From Perca fluviatilis (taxonomy: Eukaryota > Chordata > Actinopteri > Perciformes > Percidae), in contig NC_053115.1 in NCBI RefSeq assembly GCF_010015445.1, forward strand, positions 9,837,524 to 9,901,523: a DNA stretch of 64,000 nt, read 5' to 3'. The notes beneath the pieces were generated by a model, which made no database searches, was not told the DNA's origin, and was given only the letters and a program-made list of their open reading frames with translations. The translations under genes were made by a program, and so were the position numbers. Below are positions 39,001 through 64,000 of the stretch, one piece after another (the stretch's first letter is position 1; each line of letters starts with the position of its first letter).

Positions 39001-40326
39001 ACATACTCTCAAAGCATCCGCCAGTAACTGGAGGTGAAAATTTGGTGTGGGGGTTTGAAGAGAGACAGAGAGAGAGAGAGTGAATAAAGCAACAAAAAAC
39101 AGGATGAAAAGAAATGCTGCAAGCAATGTATCTTACCGGTGAGGGAGAACTCAATCCAGTACTGTGGTAGCCAGTTTGAAAGGTTCCTCCAATTCCCAAA
39201 ATAATGATGAGGAACAGAGCATTACCACGGGTCTACAAAGCAGAGGGAATCAGTAGTGATTAGACACAGATAGGTCTAACAGAAGTCATTTTAACCTCTT
39301 TGATTCATATACTGTAACTGTATGGTCTTCTTTTCGTGTAACTTCAGATACTAGACTCTTTTCAAGTTGTGCAAAAGGCAGTTGTGGAAGAAGTATTTTT
39401 GTACATACTTTACTTAAGTAAAAGTACCAATACCACACTGTGAAAATACTCCACTAGAAGTACAAATCTGTATGTGATGTTTTTGGATTATTATTATTGC
39501 CATTGGCATTTTACTGCTGTGGATTTTTAAATGAATAACAACTGTTGAGTAGTTTAATCTGCAGCAATGTATCATATTCTATAAGATCGTCATATGTTTG
39601 CAGGGCTGTCCTGATAGAACCATGTATCTCATGAGCTCAGAAAAACAGCCCTGTTTTCAGCTTTGTGACGATGCATTTTCCAGCTGATTCAAGAGGATTT
39701 CTAAATTGTTACACCTACATACAATTAATCCCTTGGTTTATCAGATTATTTTTGGTTTCTTTTCAATGGACAGAAAGGGTATGAAAAATTGTAATCTGAG
39801 AAGTAACTGCTAACTAAAACCGCCAGACAAATGTAGTGGAGTAATTTGCCTCTGAGATGTAGTGGAGTGGAAGTATAGATTTCTTTCTTTGCAAATTAAA
39901 AACATAAGGTATTATAAGATATTTCCCACTCCCTCCCACCATATTTCACCTCAAACAGAAGTCTAAATGGCCCTTTTTTCCCAGACTTGTTGAAACTTAA
40001 ACTGTCACTCTTTAAGGGGTAACTGTTCCCAGATTAAAATTGTCTTACCTCATTTCTATATTTTTGTATTGAATGACGAGTTTAAAGAATAATTCAGAAA
40101 ATTGACAAAGTCAGCTAAAACTGTAAAACACAACCTGCTTTCTTCCGTTTCCCCCGTTAATATAACATTTATGACAAACATATAGATAAACATATTAACA
40201 CAAACATATTTTCTCACTGCTTAAACTGTCCTGTGAACATTTGTTTATACGTGGTCTATATAAAATGATACACAAATTCAGTAGAATTCAGTAAAAGCCT
40301 ACCAGCTGTTGTAGCAAAGTTTCCAT
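30037..40326 (-). CDS. Class II GLUT-like sugar transporter (SLC2A11/SLC2A9-type), complete
   Basis: A facilitative hexose transporter of the SLC2 major-facilitator family at the plasma membrane. Twelve coding exons on the minus strand: 40303-40326 (ATG), 39137-39232, 38339-38499, 38139-38263, 37933-38062, 37434-37582, 36801-36988, 36589-36699, 33213-33314, 31238-31313, 31014-31141 and 30037-30216 (TGA). Every junction is in phase, giving 489 residues, a normal GLUT length. Signatures: N47 sequon in the first outer loop (INSSW), GRKK at 93-96 after TM2, [12 protein letters not shown] near 145-156, PEAPR at 210-214, TM7 NQLSGITA at 284-291, GRR at 336-338, EIFNQSNR at 397-404 and PETKGK at 455-460. 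The short exon 1 (METLLQQL) rests on an ATG, a GT donor and frame fit. Closest remembered relatives are fish 'member 11-like' proteins; the exact orthologue and substrate are uncertain. A candidate AATAAA on this strand lies at 29438-29443. Confidence 0.9.
30300..30825. mobile_element. TTAA-flanked MITE, 'AGGTCCCATG' family, copy B
   Basis: Near-identical along its length to the element at 2975-3485 and in the same orientation. It sits between the last two GLUT coding exons. One A is missing at the left terminus (TTAAGGTCCC). Small open frames inside are not genes. Confidence 0.82.
31436..32341. mobile_element. ~900 bp near-perfect palindrome (TTAA fold-back element)
   Basis: The left arm starts at TTAA 31436 with AGTGATGGTTCGGAG and runs inward; the right arm repeats it inverted to ACCCTAGGGTGAAATTAC at 32341. 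The arms pair almost to the centre near 31890 (the Gly/Ala-like GCTGCTGCT and GCAGCAACA blocks pair too), so this can form a hairpin of about 440 bp per arm. The right terminus is diverged or truncated. A direct triplication of AGCGTAGAGT sits near 31547. It lies in the intron between GLUT exons 10 and 9. Confidence 0.85.
33530..33800 (-). repeat. Possible LINE/SINE 3' tail fragment
   Basis: TTTATTTAGGATCCCCCATAG on plus reads as GGGGATCCTAAATAAA on minus, a tail seen on dispersed fish repeats. The same tail occurs on plus near 44064. Weak evidence. Confidence 0.35.
33817..35039. mobile_element. TTAA-type element ('TGCTCATATTATGC' family), long copy, interrupted
   Basis: Left end GCTCATATTATGCTCC and right end TAATATGAGCACTTTAA are inverted, with TTAA at 35036-35039; the outermost left bases are degenerate. 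A 425-bp LINE fragment is inserted at 33919-34343. A shorter copy lies at 51883-52319. It is in the large GLUT intron between exons 9 and 8. Confidence 0.78.
33919..34343 (+). mobile_element. LINE 3'-end fragment with (ATGG)n tail and 13-bp target duplication
   Basis: Encodes the C-terminal part of a non-LTR reverse-transcriptase protein ([47 protein letters not shown] stop) and ends in a GATGGATGG tail. The flanks repeat ACCATATTTTTGT at 33906-33918 and 34344-34356. It is 5'-truncated, as expected of target-primed reverse transcription. The open frame of 131 residues is a relic, not a host gene. Clade not assigned. Confidence 0.85.
35701..35746. repeat. 46-bp perfect palindrome
   Basis: CCCAACGGTGCCTTCCAGGC with three further bases is followed immediately by its exact inverse, with no spacer, centred at AGC|GCT. 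A related half-copy (GCGTTGCCTGGAAGG) lies 35 bp to the right. It is within the repeat block beside the helicase fragment. Confidence 0.95.
35850..36262 (+). pseudogene. RecQ-like helicase fragment inside a repeat element
   Basis: An open frame (35890-36234) contains [18 protein letters not shown] then [14 protein letters not shown] at about 36070-36112, the motif 0 and Walker A (GxGKS) arrangement of RecQ-type DEAH/DEAD helicases. The rest of the helicase is absent. The block ends in a hairpin (CAGACCCAACATC with its inverse, about 36220-36248) and GGTTGTCAGGCTA, resembling the terminal hairpin of the element at 25602-26010. It is best read as a piece of element-borne or captured helicase, not a working gene. 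Location: GLUT intron between exons 9 and 8. Confidence 0.6.
39374..39885. mobile_element. Dispersed fish repeat in GLUT intron 1
   Basis: Begins GGCAGTTGTGGAAGAAGTAT followed by TACTTAAGTAAAAGTACCAA and ends with TGTAGTGGAGTGGAAGTATA. These are the characteristic ends of a repeat very common in percomorph genomes. Non-coding. Superfamily not assigned. Confidence 0.55.
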
Positions 40327-40518
40327 TCTGTCTTCACTGGCAGGGACCTTGAAGTACATACAGTATGTCCAGACTACATGGACTTTGTTAAGTATTTCAG
40401 GCTGGTTATCATTAACTTTTCAGACTTTCTGACTAGAAACAAAGTAACCAGCACCGAACTGGCTCAAACTGCTGGAAGACAGATCACAGGTCACTGATAA
40501 AAGCAGTGGATGAAAAAC

Positions 40519-41150
40519 TCAGACCAGCAATTTTATCAACAATGTGGATGGCACAGCACAGTCAGTTACACAAGTGTTGATAATAGAGTTAAACACTCTA
40601 AAAAGAACCTGAGGCTTCTGGGTTTTACTAGCAACCAGGTAAGATAAAAAAAAGAAGAGTTTTAGCAGATTTAACTGCTCCCTGGTATTTATGTAATGTG
40701 TCCTGTAAAATTTCAAATAACACTTGGAGTTTATCCTTTTTCCACTTTCTCTCAGCTTTTCTGCAGGCACGTCTGAGAGCAGTAGTATCATTTAGCCACG
40801 GTTCTGAAAGTGCTTTAGTGTGTTTCTTCCTCAGTGTAGCAACAAAGTCCAATATCTCAGTACAAGTACAGTCGAGGAGGTTGGTGAGTTCCTCAACATT
40901 AAGATTACAGTCTTTGAGGTTGTAGGCCTACAACACTGAGACTTTAAAAGCAGCAGAAAACTGTGTGGCAGCTAAAGGGTTAATTGCACACAGCATGCGG
41001 GAGCAACAGTAGAAACGTCTGAGCAGGGGACAACCACAGTAAATAAGCAGATGATCTGAAATACATGATGTGTCGCATATTTCACTAATGGCAACACCTA
41101 AACCATATGACAGCACAAGGTCCCAATGATTATGATTAGTATTGCATGTT
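40519..41150 (-). mobile_element. LINE (L2-like) relic
   Basis: Minus-strand frames contain AISEICDTSCISDHLLI, AINPLAATQFSAAFKVS and, in another frame, EPWLNDTTALRRACRKAERK with WKKDKLQVLFEILQDTLHKY. These are the endonuclease end and linker of a fish L2-type LINE protein. Stops and frame changes show it is dead. It lies upstream of the GLUT start. Confidence 0.7.
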
Positions 41151-41199
41151 GAAACACCAACACCGGAAAAGAAACAATATGCAAAAAATGATACATATA

Positions 41200-41760
41200 C
41201 AGTATCTCACAAAAGTGAGTACACCCCTCACATTTTAGTAAATATTTCATTATATCTTTTAATGGGACAACACTGAAGAAATTACACTTTGCTACAATGT
41301 AAAGTATTAAGTGTACAGCTTGTATAACAGTGTAAATGTGCTGTCCCCTCAAAATAACTCAACACACAGCCATTAATGTCTAAACCGCTGGCAACAAAAG
41401 TGAGTACACCCCTATGTTAAATTCTCATAGAGGCAGGCAGATTTTTATTTTTAAAGGCCAGTTATTTCATGAATCCAGGATACTATGCATCCTGATAAAG
41501 TTCCCTTGGCCTTTGGAATTAAAATAGCCCCCCCATCATCACATACCCTTCACCATACCTAGAGGTTGGCATGGGGTACTTTTCATAAAATCATCTCTCA
41601 ATGCAAATCAAACCAGCTATTAGACTAACTGAAATAAAACCATGCCAATCTCTAGGTACGGTGAAGGGTATGTGATGGTGTGGCGCTATTTTAATTCCAA
41701 AGGCCAAGGGAACTTTATCAGGATGCATAGTATCCTGGATCCATGAAATAACTGGTCTAC
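41200..41760. mobile_element. Tc1-like transposon remnant with internal palindrome
   Basis: The left end CAGTATCTCACAAAAGTGAG follows a TA and is the terminus of an abundant fish Tc1-type element; GTGAGTACACCCCT recurs at 41400. From about 41448 to 41755 there is a second, palindromic block (GGCCAGTTATTTCATG with CATGAAATAACTGG). No transposase remains and the right end is lost. Confidence 0.65.
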
Positions 41761-42175
41761 TCAAATTTCTTTGTTTAATTGCTCCTGCTGTCTATATTAT
41801 TAACGATTTTTGAAAGTCTGTCTCTTTTGTATCTTTTATTTCCCTCTGTTTAGACTATTACTTTTATTTTTACTTTCATATTATATTATTTGTATATATT
41901 TTTGTATGTTAGTTGTTTACGTATTGCGATGACTGAATATCTGTAAACTATTTTTTGAAATAAAGTTCTAAAAAAAAAAGCAGGGTGTTGGGGGAATCAC
42001 TTTTTTCTGTTTTTCATCAAACCGCAATTTTTGCAAGTTCCCGCAATTTTATCGCATAAAATTACATAAATATCCCGCATATTCCATTGCATTTTTTAAG
42101 AAAACGTGCCGCATAATCAAGGATTTTTGCCCGCAACAATCACAAAAAAACTCTTTTTTCTGAAAGGACTGATAC

Positions 42176-42181
42176 AGTACA

Positions 42182-42213
<32 letters not shown>

Positions 42214-42224
42214 CATACAGTACA

Positions 42225-42256
<32 letters not shown>

Positions 42257-42360
42257 CATACAGTACATTCATATACATACATACATACATATACATACAT
42301 ACATACATACAGTACATACATATACATACATACATACATACATATACATACAATATACAT
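42176..42360. repeat. (CATA)n tetranucleotide array with CAGTA interruptions
   Basis: About 185 bp of ATAC/CATA units broken at intervals by ACAGTACAT and ATATAC, about 300 bp before the psmd6 ATG. Tyr-Met-Cys-Val open frames over it are artefacts. Confidence 0.95.
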
Positions 42361-42409
42361 ATACTTACATATAATATATATACTATACATACTTATACAT
42401 AATTACATT

Positions 42410-42439
42410 AAAAAAAAAAAAAAATTTTTTTTTTTTTTT
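42410..42439. repeat. A15T15 homopolymer palindrome upstream of psmd6
   Basis: Fifteen A followed directly by fifteen T, between the tetranucleotide array and the presumed psmd6 promoter. Poly(dA:dT) tracts disfavour nucleosomes, so it could help keep the promoter open. That role is an inference. Confidence 0.85.
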
Positions 42440-42653
42440 AAATAATGATAACTTGGACGTTAAATGTCCGGCTGTTCTCCGCTCTTGGCTCCTCTCGCTG
42501 ACTGACGCTCCGGCGGAAACAACACAGTCCAGTGTTTTCCGTAGTCATCGTTGACTAACGCTAGCTGGTAACGGCGAGTAACAGTTAGTGAACTCTGTCT
42601 GCACAAAGAAAGCCTTCAGTTTGTGATTTTGTTTCTATTTTTTTGAACTAAAA
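42440..42653 (+). promoter_or_regulatory. psmd6: psmd6 5' UTR / core promoter region
   Basis: The 200 bp before the psmd6 ATG change abruptly from AT-rich repeat to mixed, moderately CpG-containing sequence (CCGCTCTTGG, GACGCTCCGGCGG, AACGGCGAG). I see no TATA box at a convincing distance. An A15T15 tract lies directly upstream. The transcription start is inferred. Confidence 0.45.
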
Positions 42654-48481
<5,828 letters not shown>

Positions 48482-48664
48482 CCACGGTGGCCATATTTTT
48501 ATGCAAGGACGACTTGCATTAGTCTTGATATACCGGAACCAGTAGTTTGTCTGACAAAGTGACTCTTATATTGTGTATATAATAAAAATTTGTTTAACTG
48601 TTGGAATTTCTCTAGGCTGTTTTCTTTATTTAAGGAAAGAGGCAGAGACATCATTTCATATAAA

Positions 48665-50645
48665 TAGCAGTATAAATTATTTTATTTACAGAAACTTGTT
48701 ACAAAACAAATATACTATACAATCTTTTTTCTTTAAATATTAATTCTAACCTATGTTTTGTTCATGAATTACATAGCAGCCAAATACATAAGTCCAGCTG
48801 AAAATGATTTTGATAATGTATACAAAAAAAAAAAATCTACACGCTTTTACATATTATGAATGGTGGATTTATTTTTCCTCCCAAACATTAACTGTATTCT
48901 CTTTCACTTTCACATTCCAAGTCTATGGTGCTAATAAAAAAAAATTTAAAAAAAGTTCTTCGCAATGTTTCCATCTACTGGAAACAATGTAAAGATGTCA
49001 GTGGAGTTTGAGGGTAAACAAAACACTCGATTGAAGGTTTTTACATAAAATCCCAGTAAACCAGAGGGGGCTAAGCCACACGCTGAGGGAAACGAAATAT
49101 CGATGTCTTGTCTGGAAAACTTGGATAAACTCCGCACCCCCCCCCCCAAAAAAAAGAACAACACTAAAGTGTTTCATACTGCGCAGCTGACAAGCTCAGG
49201 TTTCACCATATTTAGGGTTCATAGGCAGACTTAAAAACAAACTCCTAAACACTTTGAACATTCAAGTAAGGTAAAGCAACGCAAAGAATACTGTCCTCAA
49301 ACAGTCAGGGTGAAACAAATTCAGGCACTTTTTTAATTTCATATTTCTTTTAAAAGCTGATTCAAATTACTTGTTTGGCAACGATGATGCAAGCAGTTGG
49401 ACTGTTTGATGTGTTCCTCTTCCTTGCGATGATTGCTTAAGTCCCTTCAGCCTTTATAAAAGAGAACGCAAGTGTTTGAGCATGAAGATGTGTTTTAAGG
49501 TCTTATAAAGTGTGACTGAAGAGTCCGTGGAAACTGGATAGACAACGGGCACAGCTTCAAGCCTGCAGGACGTTTTTAAAAATCACAGGCTAATTAGGTC
49601 ACATAGTAACTGTTGTGTTGATTCATAGGCAACGTAAAATGTCTTGTAAAAGCACATGTGATTGAGACCTTGAAAAGTGAATAAAGATATCCTCCGTCAT
49701 ACAGACACATGCTACAGTGGCAACACTTCACCTTTGTTTCTTAAAAGGATCTCAGTACACGATTCATGAGATGCTTCAGCTTCTACATATAGGCGTATTG
49801 CATTATATAGACCTGGCAGTGAACCACTTCAAATAATCAAGTTCTCGGACTTCATCTTTACTAAATAAATAATGACTTTTCATCTCGTTTTTTTTATTGT
49901 ACCAAAAATTCAGCGTGTACAAAAAAAGCCTGTGCAAAAATACATATTTAACTATGTACAATTTAACAAAATATGTATTCTCAAATAGGGATACTTCAAT
50001 ACTTGTTTGATACATAGGCTACAAGAAAAGAAAGCTGAATTAAGATTCTTTAAAAAAAAAAAAAAAAAAAAAAAAATGGTCTCCTCTACTTTTCCACACT
50101 GACATCAGTGGAGGTTCAATAAATCAACAGGCGTTTCCAAAAGTTTAAATATGTCCCGTGAAGCCATCGCCATGAATCTCACACCATAAAACCCATTCAA
50201 AATAGGCAAACATCCTGACGAGACGGGCAAGTATTGCCGGATTTAACACTCCATTTTGACAAAGGAATAGAGTATAATGCCTAGTTATCCTATTCTACTG
50301 TGATAAATCCCTTCTCAACACAGACCAACATAGTGTTCCGGTGGGGCGTTAAAACGGTAACATCCAGAGTTTGGGTAGTGGTTACACAAGGAGGGACAAT
50401 CAAACCCACAGAAGACAGGTGACGTGCATAAAGTTTGCTCCAGTTAAGACGTACCATACCTGATTCCCTAGGTAGGAAAAATAAACATTTCAATTCACAT
50501 CTGCCCACAACAGCTGTGGATCTCGCACAGCTGGGTAAAAAGTAGGTAAAGTGTGGCAATAACAATACCGTTTGCACAGATTTTCTTTTTATCCACGCAG
50601 GAAATACACCATCACCGCTTCACGAGCATGACTGAAAGGTGTTTC

Positions 50646-50679
<34 letters not shown>

Positions 50680-51797
50680 AAGTAGTGGCAAAGCTGATAG
50701 CAGCTTTTGGCTAGCCTTGTGGACTGCTAAGCGGTGCCTGTGGAGAAAGTAGTTATTTAGTGCTGTTCACAGTTGGGGGGGGGGGGGTAGGGTCTACTGT
50801 GGCGATCTTTTTGCACAATGAACAGATTTAGAAAATTGACAGGTGTACTCGAGACCAAGTTCTCTCTCTGACAAAAGGATTCAATCGAATGGGCACATCA
50901 GGCGATCTTTTCACATTTGAAAGCACAACTGTCTTCACCACGTCTACAAAGACTCTTGGTAGTTTGATGTAAAAAGCTCTTAAGAAATCATAAAAAGGTA
51001 ACACTTGCATAATTATTCTGGGTAATAAAAGAATTGACCAGATCGTCCCTATGGGCTCCTCTCAGGCTACAGCGGGTAACCCAGAGGTTACTCAAACGTG
51101 TCGCCAGAGAGAGTCAGACTAACGAAAAGTGAAACAACAAGGTGATTGTGTGTTGTTTAAGGTGTTGCAAGTAACAGTTAGCTGCTTCTCCTGCTCTCCT
51201 TCCAAGGCTTCTGAGATCAGGCGCTGGGGGTGTAATTAAGTTGGAAATTCCAGTAGTCCAGCAGAATCTGACATGAGAAAAATACTCGTACACGCACTCA
51301 CATTCACACACTCATTCTTTAACAAACAGAAGAGATCGGCTTGTTGTCTCCCCAGTTGCTCGGCGTCGTGTTCGGCTTGTCGCGGCAGCCCTTGACCTGA
51401 ACCCAATGAGCTTTGAACCACAGCTCAAGAGACCCATGGCTGTTGCTATTGTTCCTACTACTTCAACACAGGAAGACCTCTCAGAATACTGGGACGACAC
51501 TTGTGTAGGGGGTCCTTGGCTCGCTCCTAAGACGAACTGGCACTCCACGCTATACATACAGTGCCATTGCACCACCCTTCGCCCCAACACACACACATGG
51601 CTTTGGGAGAAATAGTAAGGACCACATTGACTTCACTGGGCAGTCCAGATCATCTCCACCCTGAGGATTGTGGGAAGCTAAGAGTAAAGTGGGTTTGATT
51701 TTAGAAGGCCTCGTGCAGCCCAGAGCAGTGTGCGGACTGCTCCGGACTACTTCCCCATCCGCATGCCGGTTCCATACACAGAGGCCGGACACCGCTG
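48665..51797 (-). other. atxn7: atxn7 3' UTR (inferred)
   Basis: About 3.1 kb follow the atxn7 stop on the minus strand without a recognisable exon. Candidate AATAAA signals on this strand are at 48681-48686 and 48625-48630. The stretch holds poly(A) runs near 50052-50076 and 50651-50678 but few transposons, as expected of a long UTR. Extent is inferred. Confidence 0.55.
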
Positions 51798-59970
<8,173 letters not shown>

Positions 59971-62900
59971 CTGGAGCGACAATATAAACCAGGCTGGCAT
60001 TAAAACATAATAGTTAACTCAATAAGATGATGAGAATGAAGCATCACAAAGCTGCACTATGGGCCCATTTCCACCTGGCATTCAAATCTGTCCTGACTGA
60101 TCCAGTCACAAGTGGACAGCTCTAAGTATGTGTGTTCACACCTGGCAGTAGAATGGGTCTCCAAATGAGTGACCACTTGTGATCGGATCTCACTTCCCCG
60201 CTCTAAATGCAAAAAAGATGCACTCGTTACCATTTACATATGGGCTGGATGTGTGTGAGCGAAGAAACCTGCGATGACTAGTGAAACCGATGGATTTTTA
60301 TACCAGGTGGAAATGGGCCCTTTAACAGACTAATGTATATGGGTAAATGTGGCAATAATTAGGCCGTAAGTCAGGAGAAAAGGAAAGACACGTGGGAACA
60401 TAGAAATCTGACAGTAGTGAGCAGGTTACCTCGACAATAAATAAGCAGCATTTGTGATTCATGCCAACTTAGCCTGAAATAGAAGCAGCCAACAGGTCTA
60501 AGAACAGCTACTGTGCAAACTGATAAAAGGCAGTATGACAGCAGAAAAGGTTAGGATGATATGGAGATGTGAATACAAAGACAGAAATAGAAGGGGAAAA
60601 AAAATTGTGCTTCCACTCAAAACTAAATATCTTTTCCTCTGAAAAGATATTCAAACGGTCTCTTGCATGTGCACCCACAATCGTCATAGATGGGTTTGGG
60701 TTTTCAAAGGAAGCTCTTGCTATTTTTAGTAACAGCATACAACAACGAAATAGCACTCTCAAAATAATTTCATTGACATTACAGATAAAGTTCCACAACA
60801 GAGACGCATTTTGTAGAGTCTAGAGTCTACTAACTGCCACGGCAAAAACTACCTAAGAAAAAGGCAGCAACCTCATGAAGGCATTTTTCTTTTTATATTT
60901 AGAAATAACTGCAACTTGCACCAAAGTCTTAAATGTTGGCCAGGCAGCGGGCGGCTCCCTAACAAACTGGGCCCCCTGGGGTCATGCAGAGAGACACTAC
61001 TACTACTCTGACCATAAGTGGCGAGAGAAAGAGTGCCAGAGAGAGATAGAGAGAGAGAGATTCACTGTTGAGCTCAGAAGAAACAGGCGACTGAAGGTTA
61101 ACTTTACCCTCTTCTTGTCAACACTGACGCATGAGCAAAACTGCAAACAATGAAAAAAACAACAACCTAACAGCATCAATGTAAGAGAATACAGCTTCAT
61201 GATCACGTACAGGTTTTCACAGAAAGAGTCTGTCTGCAGCTAGCTAACGTGGTGAGCTGTGGGCCTGGTTAGCTAACCTTTTAGTGGGCTAACTCCTTGG
61301 TTGAGCAGGGTACCGGGCCGTAGGCCAAAGCTAAGTCTCAGCAGGTGATCTGCAAACAAGCTTGTCGCTGCAAAAACAATAGAGGGGATGCTAAACACAT
61401 GCACGCACAGAGCTGCCACTCCCTATTTCCCTCAGTCCCCAACACACACAGAAGCACACACCTTCAAACTGTTTAGCCTTCTTCCAATTTCCTTTTTCAA
61501 AAGAGGAAAACAAGTTTTTTTAAGAGTGCCTTCTTCTCACTTAAGGGGCCTCTCTCTATACACCCACTCACAACACACTCCGTGTATCTTCCCTCACTCT
61601 ACTTAGCAGACTTTCTTTCGATTGCTCCTGCCCTCCCTCCTTCCCCTGCTGTCTCGTCTTGTCCCGTCCCGGTCACAGTCAACAGCACACACTGCACACA
61701 AACTCACACCAGGAAACCTCAGCGTGACACTCAGTGCTCTGTCCATAAAGCACTAACATTGAGAAAAGAGAGCCAACACCAGCGGCAGAATAAAAGAATA
61801 GTCAAGAAAAATGTGTGTGTGTGTGTGTGTGTGGTGGGGACAGCAGACACAAGAAATAGGAGGAGCCTTAATATCCCCTTTTACACTGTCAAACCGTTGG
61901 CTCAGTGCTAAGGGGAAATCCCTGACTGTGGGAATGAGAGAAAAACCTTAATGTACAAGTGTGATGGCCTTACTACCATCTCCACAAGCAAGCCGCTGCA
62001 TGGCCTGGCCTCTGTAAACTATTTGTATAACAATAATAACCCTGTTCATCTAGTCAAAATAACAAATACACTATGAGTGGTTTCCTTGCTATCCAAGCTC
62101 AAGGTGCATGATCCAAAACTGTGCGCTAAAATCATATTGAGACCATCTCAATGGTGCTGAGATCAGTGCCCTTGCCCCATGTTAACGCCACATGGGGTCT
62201 TCCAATAACGACACCAGAGGGAACAAGACCGGTGGAAAGTCCCACCAAGAGCACTCCAACTCTGAATGACCACGTACAGAAGCATAGCCACAGAATTTCA
62301 CTTAGATTTAGGCTGTTCCTGTGTGGGGCTGAAACGAATAGTCAAATTGACAGAAAATGAATCACCAACTACTCTACTAATCATTTCAGTAATCTATCAA
62401 ACAAAATAATGCCAAACATTTTCTCAACAGGATTGGTACTTTTCTCCGTTTTATACGGTTGTACATGGGAAATCTTTGCGCTCTGGACAGAAAAAAAAAA
62501 AAACGAGACATCTGCTGACCTCACATTTCCTCTCATTGCCTGGTCTAAGGATTCATCGAAAAGATAACTGTCAGATTAATCAATAATGCAAATTATTATT
62601 GGATGCAGCTCTATTGCGGTGCTTACAACTCCTACTTGAATGGAAATCTAGGGAGGCACATTAGCTGCTCATGCAGCAATTGGTAATTTTTGATATAAAC
62701 AATGATTCAGTAGCATACAGGTGATTCATATTTTTAGATTATAAGAGATGCATCAGTTTTTAGATCACATTATGCACAGTCTGCATTCACAGTACCACCT
62801 TGTTAAAAGATGTACGGGGGCCACCTGCTGTGATGTTGTCAGCCCTGTTTTACTTCATTGGCAGTGTAATCCCCTCCAATGTTTGTCTCATTCAACTCAT

Positions 62901-64000
62901 CTGTAATAATCCTAAATAATAGTCTGGCCTAGACAGGTTTGTATCAGTCTGTACTGTTAAGCAGCGTGGGAGGAGCCCTCTCTTTGAATATTGTTGACAC
63001 AGTAGCCAGGCAAGTTCCTCTAGGAGCCATGTGCCGTTACATCACCCTCTTGTGGCTGACCTTGACAACTGTAATTGTTGACACACTTCATGGGGAAAGC
63101 ACACCATTGACACAATACACATTTAGGACAAAAAATACCCAAATTATAAGAAGAGAATGCTATCAAATGCGTGATTCAGATGCTGCGAGGGAGAGAGTAG
63201 CGATGGGACAAAAACTGGTGCTAATATTACGATTGAAGATTTCTCACATGAGCAGACTTTAACAATGCCTGTCCGCTTATATTGACTTGATTGACAAAGA
63301 CTATTATACATTATTACTTTAAACAACCAGCCCTACATCACAGGACATGGTAGGTGTCACTCTAACATACAGCCTTCCTTATCATTTCAAGCAAATGAGT
63401 TTGGAGTGAACAGCTTATTTATTTTAGTGACTGTGGGCCTGCCGTGCACTCTGTCAAGTTTAAAAGACATCCACAGTGATGCAGTCACTCTATACACAGA
63501 TCTATAATTCATGCATTTACTTAAGCACTGCAGTCAAAGACCCAGCTTAACTATTAAGCAGTGACAATCCACCCACTGAAATGCTCACACACATCCCTAA
63601 AGTGTTAACAGAACCAGAAATCTGATCTGAGATGAAAGTGTTAAAAAAAAAAAGAAAAAAAAAGTACATTGCTGCGAAGACCGAGAGAGCCACATCAAAT
63701 ATTAACAGGGGAATTGTAAACACACAAGTGAGACAGTGAGTGAGTTAAATAAATAAATAAATAAATCAAAGTCTGTGGTTACTGTGTGGAGAAGGAAAAG
63801 TGGTGAGGGAATACAAAGGGCAGAGGGAGAAGTGATGCGACCGAGTGTGTTAATGTGTGAAATATCACTACCAGCCTTGAGATGGTATCTGGTTACTACA
63901 GATGAAGACTACTTTGTTACTTCCTTCTTTATTGATCTACTGCCTCTACTGTCTGCGTTCACTCCCCCTTCTTGTGTGGGGTTATCTATAAAATTCAGGA
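59971..64000 (-). other. atxn7: Intron (5' part) of atxn7, no further exon seen
   Basis: The first visible exon begins with the last two bases of a Glu codon, so an upstream exon carrying the Cys ligands of the zinc finger must exist. I do not find it up to 64000. The stretch holds the MITE at 60061, a short TG run near 61812-61832 and pyrimidine-rich sequence, but no other gene. Confidence 0.6.
60061..60320. mobile_element. MITE with 18-bp perfect inverted ends
   Basis: GGGCCCATTTCCACCTGG and its exact inverse bound 260 bp of non-coding sequence. No obvious target duplication outside. It lies 90 bp upstream of the first visible atxn7 exon. Confidence 0.7.

Noticed and set aside
42049..42402. 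Tyr/Met/Cys-rich and Ile/His/Thr-rich open frames upstream of psmd6
   Set aside because: They translate the CATA tetranucleotide array.
61180..61400. Possible alternative atxn7 promoter (AGCTAGCTAACGTGG-like motifs)
   Set aside because: No ATG exon with an in-phase donor could be supported; motif resemblance to other fish 5' regions is too weak.

Overview
The window is vertebrate genomic DNA, almost certainly from a percomorph-like teleost fish. The evidence is intron-split genes with GT-AG junctions, very long (TG)n arrays, and dense small DNA transposons of kinds common in fish. There are no operons, ribosome binding sites or CRISPR arrays.

Four protein genes can be reconstructed exon by exon, with every internal junction in phase. 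(1) prickle2 on + (coding from 4281, continuing from off-window exons; stop at 18465) is a planar-cell-polarity PET/LIM scaffold ending in a CaaX box. (2) A 12-exon, 489-residue class II GLUT-type sugar transporter lies on - (40326 back to 30037). (3) psmd6/Rpn7 lies on + (42654-48481) and encodes a 389-residue proteasome lid subunit. (4) atxn7 lies on - (59970 back to 51798); its zinc-finger and N-terminal exons are outside the window, and its C-terminus, SCA7 domain and Ser-rich tail are inside. From memory, the mammalian order PRICKLE2-PSMD6-ATXN7 and the relative orientations are the same; the GLUT gene is the extra member here. The genes are not a pathway: they are neighbours by conserved synteny (polarity scaffold, transporter, proteasome lid, SAGA deubiquitinase subunit).

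Layout: 1-4280 prickle2 intron with one TTAA element; 4281-18465 prickle2 exons and large introns with three (TG)n arrays over 200 bp and two inverted copies of one hAT-type MITE; 18466-~19135 its 3' UTR; 19140-30036 intergenic, with a fold-back element carrying a P2X7-type cysteine domain and a minisatellite element; 30037-40326 GLUT gene, whose introns hold a ~900 bp near-palindrome, a LINE tail nested in another element, and a RecQ-like helicase fragment; 40327-42440 LINE and Tc1 relics, a tetranucleotide array and an A15T15 tract; 42440-48600 psmd6 with two MITE insertions; ~48660-64000 atxn7, tail-to-tail with psmd6.

The most interesting material outside the genes is the set of TTAA-flanked elements with long inverted repeats, one of which contains a coding-like P2X7 intracellular-domain segment, and a separate repeat containing a RecQ-type Walker A segment. 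I found no complete, clearly novel multi-gene system; those two cargo-bearing elements are the best leads.
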